64,000 bases of DNA, taken from DASXMT01 sp963781305. GTDB taxonomy: Bacteria; Actinomycetota; Acidimicrobiia; Acidimicrobiales; RAAP-2. The notes below the pieces were generated by a model, which saw only the letters and a list, made by a program, of their open reading frames with translations, was not told the DNA's origin and searched no databases. Position 1 is the stretch's first letter, and the number at the start of each line of letters is the position of its first letter. Positions 7,603 through 14,955 of the stretch are shown here, piece after piece. Location of the stretch: positions 744,001-808,000 of the forward strand of contig CAWAFL010000014.1 in assembly GCA_963781305.1 (NCBI GenBank), in the 5' to 3' direction. The position numbers and the translations under genes are program-made.

Positions 7603-8820
7603 ATGACCGATACCACAGCGGGCAGTCGCCCTCCGTCTCCGAAGCCATCGTCCGGACCCATTGCACCGGCGTCCGTCGCTGAGGCGCCCACGACGGTCGA
7701 CCTTGACGTAGCTGTCCCGGTCGCGTTGGATGTCGGCTGGACGATGGCGGTTCTGTTCGGCTTCATCCGGGACAACCCGGACCAGTCGGGGGACCAGCTT
7801 CCAACCGAGAACGAGCTCAGCGAGCTTGATCGGGTCTCGGTCGAAGTCGCTCGCCTGCACAGCCTCCTCACGCGGCTGGCGGCGACCCTTCCGGCGAGTG
7901 ACCCGGTGCTCGACGCAAGCGTCAGTGACCTCGAGGACGCCTGGGCCAAGCCGGCGGGGGGCCTCACCCCCAAGCACGCCCTGCAGGCGGCGTTGCGGGA
8001 ACGCAATCTGGCGTTCCTACGGACGTTTGCCGGAATCGATCACAACTTGACCCTCGCCTACCAAGTGGGTCGCTCTCTGCGCGACACGGCGAATCCACCG
8101 GTCAGGGGTGAACGGACCAACGCTGACATCCTGGCCGCACTCGAGGCGCAGCTTCGTCGGGCGCGAATCGCCAAGCTCCAGGAATGGTTGGCCACCCTTG
8201 CGCCGCACCTGAGCGACGCACCGGCTGTGGTCGTGGCGGCGTCGATCGGCCGATGGAGCGATTTTGGGTACACGGTCTTCGATGACAATGCTCCTGGAGC
8301 ACTCAAAGGGAGCAACGCCAGCGCGAAGGAGGCACTGGCTCCAACGTTCACCCACTTCCTGCTCGACCAGGGTGATGTCTGGCGGAACCTGCTTGTGGGC
8401 GCCGAGTCCACCTCCGGTCTTCTGACCCCTGAGGCGTACGTCGCGGCCGGGGAGGCGGCGCTCAGCCGCACGGCCCGGATCGTAAAGCGGGTGATCCTTC
8501 ACTACTGGGTCGCGCTCGTGGTCCTGGCGGTGGCGTTGGCCGCCATCCTGTACCTCGCCGCCCGCTATATGGGTGGGGCGGCAAAGGTGTGGACCCAGAT
8601 CGCAGCCATTGCGGGTGCCCTGGGCGTCACCGCCAAGGGCATCGGCACGTCTGTGGCCCATCTGTCCGAGGCAGCGGAACGGCCGATCTATCAGAAAGAG
8701 GAGCTCGATGCCATGGCCTGGGCCATCACCACTCTTCCCCCTGTGAAGGTGAACAATGGCGGTGTACGCGCCCTCCGAAGGAGTGGCATCGGGCGCTCAG
8801 CCCCGCTGGGTCACGTGTGA
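7603..8820 (+). CDS. Hypothetical protein with C-terminal membrane segments
   Basis: A 405-residue protein of unknown function. The N-terminus is Pro/Ser-rich and probably disordered. The body is helical and charged, with 'LLTRLAATLPASDPVLDASVSDLEDAW', 'LAALEAQLRRARIAKLQEWLATLAPHL' and 'FTHFLLDQGDVWRNLLVGAES'. One clear transmembrane helix lies near residues 300-320 ('HYWVALVVLAVALAAILYLAAR') and a second, weaker one at 'QIAAIAGALGVTAKGIG', so the bulk is likely cytoplasmic and membrane-anchored. The ATG has AAGGGGG close upstream. It has no obvious operon partner. Confidence 0.65.
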   Translation: MTDTTAGSRPPSPKPSSGPIAPASVAEAPTTVDLDVAVPVALDVGWTMAVLFGFIRDNPDQSGDQLPTENELSELDRVSVEVARLHSLLTRLAATLPASDPVLDASVSDLEDAWAKPAGGLTPKHALQAALRERNLAFLRTFAGIDHNLTLAYQVGRSLRDTANPPVRGERTNADILAALEAQLRRARIAKLQEWLATLAPHLSDAPAVVVAASIGRWSDFGYTVFDDNAPGALKGSNASAKEALAPTFTHFLLDQGDVWRNLLVGAESTSGLLTPEAYVAAGEAALSRTARIVKRVILHYWVALVVLAVALAAILYLAARYMGGAAKVWTQIAAIAGALGVTAKGIGTSVAHLSEAAERPIYQKEELDAMAWAITTLPPVKVNNGGVRALRRSGIGRSAPLGHV

Positions 8821-8850
8821 GGTTGCCCGGCCCCCTTCGCCGGCGATCCC

Positions 8851-9327
8851 TCACTTGGCGTTCGAATCAAGAGCGGACAGGGAGCGTTGGCGCGTCCACG
8901 TGCCCAACACGATCAGGGTCTTGGTGCCTGTCACCCGACCGCTGCGGCGCAGCTGCTCGATGACCTGACCGAGCCGCTTGACGTCGGGCACCCGAATCCA
9001 CACCAGGGCATCGGGGTCACCGGCGGTGGTGAACACGGCCTGCACTTCGGGAAGGCGGATGGCGGCGCTGCGAATCTCTCCCATGTCCGCCGTCCCCGCG
9101 AAACGGACCTCGGTGAAGGCCTGGATGGGACGTCCCACTTTGGCGTGGTCGAGGACCACGGTGTATCCGGTGATGACACCGGCACCCTCGAGCCTGTCGA
9201 TCCGCCGCTTGACCGCGGAGGTGGACAGGGCGACCCGCTCGGCGATGTCGCCCATCGTCCGCCGGGCGTTCTCCTCCAGTAGGGCCAAGATCTCGTGGTC
9301 GGTCCGATCCAATTCTGCTTCTGCCAT
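8851..9327 (-). CDS. Lrp/AsnC-family transcriptional regulator
   Basis: A 158-residue regulator with an N-terminal winged helix-turn-helix ('DRTDHEILALLEENARRTMGDIAERVALSTSAVKRRIDRLEGAGVITGY') followed by the RAM effector-binding domain ('FTEVRFAGT', 'VFTTAGDPDALVWIRVPDVKRLGQVIEQLRRSG'). Lrp-type proteins sense amino acids. This one diverges from an amino-acid dehydrogenase across a 111-base AT-rich gap, so it most likely controls the dehydrogenase-oxidoreductase operon. Confidence 0.9.
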   Translation of the reverse strand: MAEAELDRTDHEILALLEENARRTMGDIAERVALSTSAVKRRIDRLEGAGVITGYTVVLDHAKVGRPIQAFTEVRFAGTADMGEIRSAAIRLPEVQAVFTTAGDPDALVWIRVPDVKRLGQVIEQLRRSGRVTGTKTLIVLGTWTRQRSLSALDSNAK

Positions 9328-9438
9328 GTGATCAATGCCTTTGCGTCGATGGTGCTCTAATCGTCATTTTATTGCGTCCTCAGGACATGATCGAGGTTTT
9401 CTGCACCAGATGTCCCGCCTAGGCATTTGAATTGAGCC
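9328..9438. promoter_or_regulatory. Divergent promoter region between lrp-like and amino-acid dehydrogenase genes
   Basis: A 111-base gap, richer in A/T than its flanks, separates two divergent starts. Lrp-family proteins usually bind degenerate AT-rich sites in such gaps. I cannot define a single operator by eye. Confidence 0.4.
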
Positions 9439-10485
9439 GTGAACCAATCTCGTGGGCGCCTTGAGGAGACAGAGCAGTTGACCCTCTGTCATGACCGGGC
9501 GAGCGGGTTGCGAGCAGTGATCGCGGTGGACGACACCACACTGGGGCCGGGACTCGGAGGGGTGCGCTGGTTGGCCTATCCCGACGAGCAGGCGGCGGAG
9601 GACGAGGCTCGTCGGCTTGCCCGGGGGATGACGCTCAAAAACGCATGTGCCGACCTCCCCTATGGCGGCGCCAAGTCAGTTCTCTTGAAGGATGACGAGC
9701 CGGTCGACCCAGACACCGACGGCCGCCGTCAGACCCAGTTGCGGGCGTTCGGCCGGTTCGTGGACCGCCTGGGCGGCACCTATATCCCGGGCGTTGACAT
9801 GGGCACCTCGGTGGAGGACCTGGCCGTGATCGGTACGGTCGCCCATGAGGTGTCGTGCGATCACAAGGACCCATCACCCTGGACCGCCCTCGGCGTCTTC
9901 GCCGGCATCGGCGCCAGCCTTTCGTGCACGGGGACCGGCCTTCCGGGCGCCCACGTCGTCGTCCAGGGCGCCGGACACGTGGGCGCGGACCTTGCCCGGC
10001 GGTTGGCCGCGGCCGGCTGCCGGGTCTCGGTAGCCGATGTCGACCCGGTCCGGGCACACGCCATCGCGCGAGAGGTTGGCGGCCGGGTGCTCGCCCCAGA
10101 GGCTGCGGTGACCACGGCGTGCGACGTGCTGGCGCCATGTGCCACGGCCAGGGTGATCGATCGGTCCGTCGTCGACTCGATGCAGTGCCGCATCGTGGCT
10201 GGTGGCGCCAACGATGTGCTGGCCACCGACGACGTGGCGGCCATGCTGGCTCAGCGAGGCATCGTCTATGTCCCTGACTTCGTGATCAATGCCGGAGGCG
10301 TCATCCACATCCACGCCGTGCGTTCGGCATGGGGCCCCGACAAGCTCGAGGGCTCCTTGCTCGCCATCGGGGATCGGGTGGCGAGAATCGTCAGCGAGGC
10401 CGAACGCAGTGGGCAGACCCCGGTGGCGGTGGCCGAGGACATGGCGTCGCACCGACTCGGGCGCCCGATCGGGCTGCTCACCTGA
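9439..10485 (+). CDS. Glu/Leu/Phe/Val dehydrogenase (leucine or phenylalanine type)
   Basis: A 348-residue NAD-dependent amino-acid dehydrogenase that oxidatively deaminates a branched or aromatic amino acid to its 2-oxoacid. The two catalytic lysines stand at residues 67 ('MTLKNA') and 79 ('LPYGGAKSVL'), as in leucine dehydrogenase. The Gly-rich 'PLGPGLGGVRW'-like loop (here 'TLGPGLGGVRW'), 'YIPGVDMGTS' and the Rossmann 'QGAGHVGADLA' are intact. Its stop is four bases from the indolepyruvate oxidoreductase start, so product and next enzyme are coupled. The GTG start lacks a clear ribosome binding site. Confidence 0.9.
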   Translation: MNQSRGRLEETEQLTLCHDRASGLRAVIAVDDTTLGPGLGGVRWLAYPDEQAAEDEARRLARGMTLKNACADLPYGGAKSVLLKDDEPVDPDTDGRRQTQLRAFGRFVDRLGGTYIPGVDMGTSVEDLAVIGTVAHEVSCDHKDPSPWTALGVFAGIGASLSCTGTGLPGAHVVVQGAGHVGADLARRLAAAGCRVSVADVDPVRAHAIAREVGGRVLAPEAAVTTACDVLAPCATARVIDRSVVDSMQCRIVAGGANDVLATDDVAAMLAQRGIVYVPDFVINAGGVIHIHAVRSAWGPDKLEGSLLAIGDRVARIVSEAERSGQTPVAVAEDMASHRLGRPIGLLT

Positions 10486-10489
10486 ACCG

Positions 10490-13400
10490 ATGAGAACCAC
10501 CCCGCGGTACCACACGGTCGCGGTGGGCGGGGACGATACGGGCGTGGCCCATGCTCGACGCGCCGAGGTGACCCTCGACGACGTCTACGCAGTCGGTCGT
10601 GGCCGTGTCCTCATGTCGGGCATCCAGGCGATCGTGCGGCTGGTGCTCGACCAACGGCGACTGGATCATGGCCGCGGGCTCGATACAGCCGCCTTTGTGA
10701 GCGGCTACGAAGGGTCACCGCTGGCCGGACTGGATCTCGAGCTGGGCCGGGCCCACCGGCGCCTCGACGAGGAGGGTGTGGTGTTCGCCCCGGCACTCAA
10801 TGAGGAACTGGCCGCCACCGCGGTCGCCGGTACCCAGCTTCTGGCCGATGTACCCGGCCACGACCACGAGGGGGTGGTGGGGTTCTGGTACGGCAAGAAC
10901 CCCGGCCTGGACCGTGCCGCTGACGCCATCCGTCATGGCAACTACTCGGGTACGGCTCCGCTCGGGGGGGCGGTGGCCCTGATCGGCGACGATCCGACTT
11001 CCAAGTCCTCGACCCTCCCCAGCTCCTCACTGTCGATGGCCCGCAGCCTGAGCGTGCCGCTGCTGTCACCCGGATCGGTCGCCGAGGTGGTGCGCCTCGG
11101 CCTCCACGCCGTCGCCCTGTCGCGCTACTCGGGCCTGTGGGCAGGCCTGCAGATCGTGGCCGACGTGGCCGACGGGTCTGCCGTGATCGACCTGGACTCG
11201 GCGTGGCCCGAGATACCCACCCCCGACAGATCGCGGGTCGCCCATACACCGTTGCTGGTCGGCCCACGCGCTCTCGAGGCCGAAGCCGACCTCTTCGATA
11301 TCCGGCTTCCCCGGGCCCTTGAGTACGCCCGGCTGGCGTCGCTCAACGCCGTCACCATCGACTCGCCTCGGGCCTGCCTCGGCATCGTGGCCGGCGGGTA
11401 CGCCTATAGCACCACCCTGCGAGCGCTCCAAGACATGGGTCTGGATGCCGAGGCCTGTGCCCAGCTCGGGCTGCGACTCATCAGGATCTCCATGCCCTGG
11501 CCCCTGGACGGCGCCGAGATCCGCCGGCTGACGGCCGGGCTGGAAGAGGTGATGGTGATCGAGGACAAGGCGGCGTTCATCGAGTCCCAGATCAAAGAGG
11601 CGCTGTACGGCCAGGCCGAACAGCCACGCGTCGTGGGCAAGGTCGACCCCGATGGGCGCCCGCTGTTCCCGGTGGCGGGCTCGGTTGACAGCGACTCGGT
11701 GGCGCGAGCGCTGGCCGGGCGACTCCCCGTCGACCGGCTTCCAGCCGCGGCCAAAGAGCGCATGGAAGCCCTCAACCGGCCACAGCGGTTGGTGCTGCAC
11801 GTGGCTCCGCCGCCGGCCCGCACGGCGACGTTCTGCTCGGGCTGTCCGCACAACATCTCGACCCGGTCCGACGACGGCGAGTTGGTCGGGCTGGGTATCG
11901 GGTGCCACATCATGGCCGGTTTCGACACCGACGGTCGAGGCCACCAGGTCGGTATGACCCAGATGGGCGGTGAGGGCGCCCAGTGGACCGGGTTGGCACC
12001 CTTTGCCGGCGGCAGGCACTACGTCCAGAACATCGGGGACGGAACCTTCTTCCATTCCGGCTCACTGGCGGTGCGGGGGGCGGTGGCGGCCGGCGTAGAC
12101 ATCACCTACAAGCTCCTTTACAACGACGCTGTCGCCATGACCGGCGGCCAGAGGCCCGAAGGACAGCTTGCTGTGCCCGAGCTGACTCGGCTCTTGGCCA
12201 TCGAGGGGGTCAGGCGGGTGATCGTCACCACGGCTGAGCCGCGGCGCTATCGAGGGGTGGCTCTGGATCCCATCGCCGAGGTGCGGCACCGGGGCGAGCT
12301 ACAAGAGGCGATGGCTGAGCTGCGCCAGGTACGCGGGGTCACCGTGCTCATCCACGATGACCGCTGCGCGGCCGAGGAACGGCGGCTGCGCCGGCGCGGC
12401 CGACTGCCCCAGCCGACGAGCCGAGTCTGGATCAACCCGAGGGTGTGTGAGGGATGCGGGGACTGTGGGGAGAAGTCGAGTTGCCTGTCGGTCATCCCGG
12501 TCGAGACTGAGTTGGGGCGCAAGACCGCTATCGACCAAGGATCGTGCAACCACGACCTGTCCTGTCTGGATGGGGACTGCCCCTCGTTCGTCATCGTGAC
12601 TCCCAAACGATCGTCCGGGCGGAGACCCGACGCGCGGCCCCAGCCGGCCGAGCCGCCCGTCGACCTGGATGCCCGACCCCGCCGCCGTACCCCGGATGAC
12701 CTCCTGGTCCGCATGCCGGGCATCGGGGGGACAGGGGTGGTCACTGCCTCGCGCATCCTGCAGATGGCCGCCCACATCGACGGTCGCTACGCCGCCGGGC
12801 TCGACCAAACCGGCCTGGCCCAAAAGGGCGGCCCGGTGATCTCCGACATCCGCTTCTCCACCCGACCGATCGACGCCGCCGTGAAGGCCGGAGCCCGTTC
12901 GGTGGACCTGTTGCTTGGCCTCGACGTGCTCGGTGCGGCCACCGAGGAGAACCTGGCGGTCGCCGATCCGGGACGAACAGTGGCGGTGGTCAACACCGGC
13001 GCGGTGGCCACGGCGGCAATGGTGCGGGACCCCTCGATTCCCTTCCCCAAGGACACCGGCCGCATCGACCGGGCCACCCGGGCGCCCGAGAATCTGTACC
13101 TCGACGCCCAGTGGATCTCCGAGAGACTCTTCGGCGACCACCTGCCCACCAACTTGGTCATGCTCGGTGCCGCCTACCAGCATGGCTGTCTGCCGGTCAC
13201 GGCGGGCGCCATCGAAGAGGCGATCAGCCTGAACGGGACCGGTGCCCCGGAGAACCTGGCGGCCTTCCGCTGGGGGCGGGCGGCAGTGATCGACCCCGCC
13301 GCCGTCACGGCCGCACTGACCCCGGCCGCCCCACCGGCGCCGGCCGCGCCGGCCTCGCTGCGACGGATCCTGGGCTCGACTCCTGCCGCCCTGGTCGATG

Positions 13401-14062
13401 TCCTGGAGCGGCGGGCCGCCGATCTGGCCGGATACCAGAGCGACGCCTATGCCCGGCGTTATGTTGAAGAAGTGCTCGAGACCGCCCGGATCGAGAGCGA
13501 GCGCACGGGGGACCCCGCATTCCCGGTAACGGCCGCCTTCGCCCGCGGTCTCCACAAGCTGATGGCTTACAAGGACGAGTACGAGGTGGCGCGTCTGCAC
13601 CTCGACTCGACCCAGCAGGCGGCGGTCGTCGCCGAATTCGGCGAGGGAGCTACGACCAAGGTGATGCTCCACCCGCCCGTGCTCAAGTCATTGGGGCTGG
13701 CGCGCAAGATCCACCTTGGAGCAGCCGCCGGGCCGGTTTTCCGGATTCTGCGTGCCGGCCGACACCTACGGGGAACGGCCCTCGATCCCTTCGGGCTGAC
13801 CAACATGCGCCGGACAGAACGGGCCCTGGTCGACGAGTACCGCACCCTGGTGTCCAGATCACTCGAGCAGCTGACCCCGGCGTCGGTTGACATCGTCACG
13901 GCCATCGCCGCGTTGGCCGATGAGATCCGGGGCTACGAGGACGTAAAGCGCGGCAACATCGACCGCTTCCGTGTCCGTGCTGCTGAGCTGGTCGCCCTTC
14001 TTGGCGAGGATTCCGGTGCCGGGCGGGCCACCGACTTGGGCCGAAGACCGATCGCTGGGTGA
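10490..14062 (+). CDS. Indolepyruvate ferredoxin oxidoreductase, fused large form
   Basis: A 1190-residue enzyme that oxidatively decarboxylates aryl or branched 2-oxoacids to acyl-CoA and reduces ferredoxin. The order is an N-terminal pyrimidine-binding domain ('GYEGSPLAGLDLELGRA'), a thiamine-diphosphate domain ('IGCHIMAGFDTDGRGHQVG', 'GGEGAQWTGLAPF', 'NIGDGTFFHSG'), a Cys-rich iron-sulfur segment ('CEGCGDCGEKSSC', 'CNHDLSCLDGDCPSF'), then the gamma-type domain ('MPGIGGTGVVTASRIL'). This matches the fused IorA-IorB class of actinobacteria and proteobacteria. It follows the amino-acid dehydrogenase by four bases, so the substrate is probably that enzyme's 2-oxoacid. I chose ATG 10490 because an earlier in-frame start would lie inside the dehydrogenase gene. 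Confidence 0.92.
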   Translation: MRTTPRYHTVAVGGDDTGVAHARRAEVTLDDVYAVGRGRVLMSGIQAIVRLVLDQRRLDHGRGLDTAAFVSGYEGSPLAGLDLELGRAHRRLDEEGVVFAPALNEELAATAVAGTQLLADVPGHDHEGVVGFWYGKNPGLDRAADAIRHGNYSGTAPLGGAVALIGDDPTSKSSTLPSSSLSMARSLSVPLLSPGSVAEVVRLGLHAVALSRYSGLWAGLQIVADVADGSAVIDLDSAWPEIPTPDRSRVAHTPLLVGPRALEAEADLFDIRLPRALEYARLASLNAVTIDSPRACLGIVAGGYAYSTTLRALQDMGLDAEACAQLGLRLIRISMPWPLDGAEIRRLTAGLEEVMVIEDKAAFIESQIKEALYGQAEQPRVVGKVDPDGRPLFPVAGSVDSDSVARALAGRLPVDRLPAAAKERMEALNRPQRLVLHVAPPPARTATFCSGCPHNISTRSDDGELVGLGIGCHIMAGFDTDGRGHQVGMTQMGGEGAQWTGLAPFAGGRHYVQNIGDGTFFHSGSLAVRGAVAAGVDITYKLLYNDAVAMTGGQRPEGQLAVPELTRLLAIEGVRRVIVTTAEPRRYRGVALDPIAEVRHRGELQEAMAELRQVRGVTVLIHDDRCAAEERRLRRRGRLPQPTSRVWINPRVCEGCGDCGEKSSCLSVIPVETELGRKTAIDQGSCNHDLSCLDGDCPSFVIVTPKRSSGRRPDARPQPAEPPVDLDARPRRRTPDDLLVRMPGIGGTGVVTASRILQMAAHIDGRYAAGLDQTGLAQKGGPVISDIRFSTRPIDAAVKAGARSVDLLLGLDVLGAATEENLAVADPGRTVAVVNTGAVATAAMVRDPSIPFPKDTGRIDRATRAPENLYLDAQWISERLFGDHLPTNLVMLGAAYQHGCLPVTAGAIEEAISLNGTGAPENLAAFRWGRAAVIDPAAVTAALTPAAPPAPAAPASLRRILGSTPAALVDVLERRAADLAGYQSDAYARRYVEEVLETARIESERTGDPAFPVTAAFARGLHKLMAYKDEYEVARLHLDSTQQAAVVAEFGEGATTKVMLHPPVLKSLGLARKIHLGAAAGPVFRILRAGRHLRGTALDPFGLTNMRRTERALVDEYRTLVSRSLEQLTPASVDIVTAIAALADEIRGYEDVKRGNIDRFRVRAAELVALLGEDSGAGRATDLGRRPIAG

Positions 14063-14124
14063 TCGATCGGTTTCAGTCAGCCCAGAACCGTTCCACCGCT
14101 CACCGTCCCAGCCAGGTGCTGCCG

Positions 14125-14550
14125 TCAGGGGACGAGAATCGCGGAGTTAGGCGTCACCACGGTGAGCGAGACGACCTGGGTCTGCCCGTACTGCGTGGTG
14201 GCCGAAACCGTGACCGACGCCGCTGTCGTGCCAACTGGCACCGTTGCCGTCGCTGCCTCCGTCGCTGTGACGGTCGCGCCGGCGTGGACGTCGGTGTAGG
14301 TCGTAGGTGAGCTGGCCGGCGTCGAGGTGAACACGATCGTCTCCCTCGTGCTGACGACGTTTGCAGTGCTGTGCGCCGACCACGTGACCGTGCAGCCACT
14401 CGCGGTTCCGTGGACCAGGACGAGGCCGGTGACAGAATGGGTTGGCGGTGGTGGCGGAGAGGGGTGAGCACTCGCTGCGCCAGCGAATCCCACCAGTCCG
14501 GCCATTCCAACGGCCCCCGATGCTGCGATCACTGCGAGTTGCCTTCTCAT
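14125..14550 (-). CDS. Small exported hypothetical protein
   Basis: A 141-residue protein with an obvious signal peptide: 'MRRQLAVIAASGAVGMAGLVGFAGAASA' followed by a Pro-rich stretch 'HPSPPPPPTHS'. The mature part is Thr/Val/Ala-rich with one Cys ('ASGCTVTWSAHS') and looks like a single fibronectin- or Ig-like beta domain ('GATVTATEAATATVPVGT', 'SVTVSATTQYGQ'). Function unknown. AGGAGAGG stands about nine bases before the ATG. It is divergent from the large exported repeat protein. Confidence 0.6.
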   Translation of the reverse strand: MRRQLAVIAASGAVGMAGLVGFAGAASAHPSPPPPPTHSVTGLVLVHGTASGCTVTWSAHSTANVVSTRETIVFTSTPASSPTTYTDVHAGATVTATEAATATVPVGTTAASVTVSATTQYGQTQVVSLTVVTPNSAILVP

Positions 14551-14633
14551 CTTGATGCCTCTCCTGTTGTTTTCCCGCTGCCCCGGCTCTATCTGTGGTC
14601 AGAACGCTACATGACGTGGTGACCACGTGTTCG

Positions 14634-14690
14634 GGATCCACGACCGAGGCACGGCCAAGGCGTTCTGCCGAACGCCCCTCTCGTGGATCC
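14634..14690. repeat. Nested inverted repeat
   Basis: The outer arms GGATCCACGA (14634-14643) and TCGTGGATCC (14681-14690) are perfect complements. Between them a second perfect stem, GGCGTTC (14659-14665) and GAACGCC (14670-14676), closes a four-base loop. As RNA of either strand this would fold as a hairpin on a longer stem. It lies in the 5' untranslated or promoter region of the leftward exported protein. Confidence 0.6.
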
Positions 14691-14904
14691 GGATGTCGCT
14701 TTATAGGTGCCCCAACCAGAGGGCTCAAGGTCGGGTGATGGTCGAAATCGGAAAGCAAAAACCGTTGTCCTGCATAGAGTTCGGCCGATCGGCTTCAATT
14801 TGCTGAGAGGAGCGCGACGTGGTCGCGACGAGAAAGTTAACTCTGCTTGAACCTTGGTGAACTTCGTCGCTCGAACCTTGTCTGAGGACATATGAGCCCT
14901 TACC

Positions 14905-14945
14905 TTCCTTCCATGGCTCCGCACCGAGCAGAGCCATGGAAGGAA
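14905..14945 (+). promoter_or_regulatory. 15-bp hairpin whose 3' arm contains the ribosome binding site
   Basis: Arms 14905-14919 and 14931-14945 are perfectly complementary over 15 bases around an 11-base loop. The right arm carries GGAAGGA, the only Shine-Dalgarno-like sequence before ATG 14956. If transcribed, the hairpin would hide the ribosome binding site, which fits translational control or an RNA thermometer. A protein-bound operator is the alternative. Confidence 0.55.
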
Positions 14946-14955
14946 AGAGCCGCCC

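Larger units (their letters stand above)
14551..14955. promoter_or_regulatory. Divergent intergenic region with three inverted repeats
   Basis: This 405-base gap separates two exported-protein genes and holds no gene. It contains a 7-1-7 palindrome at 14614-14628 (ACGTGGT g ACCACGT), a nested double hairpin at 14634-14690, and a 15-base-pair hairpin at 14905-14945 beside the rightward start. The first two resemble operator or attenuator structures for the leftward gene, and the third covers the rightward gene's ribosome binding site. Confidence 0.6.
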
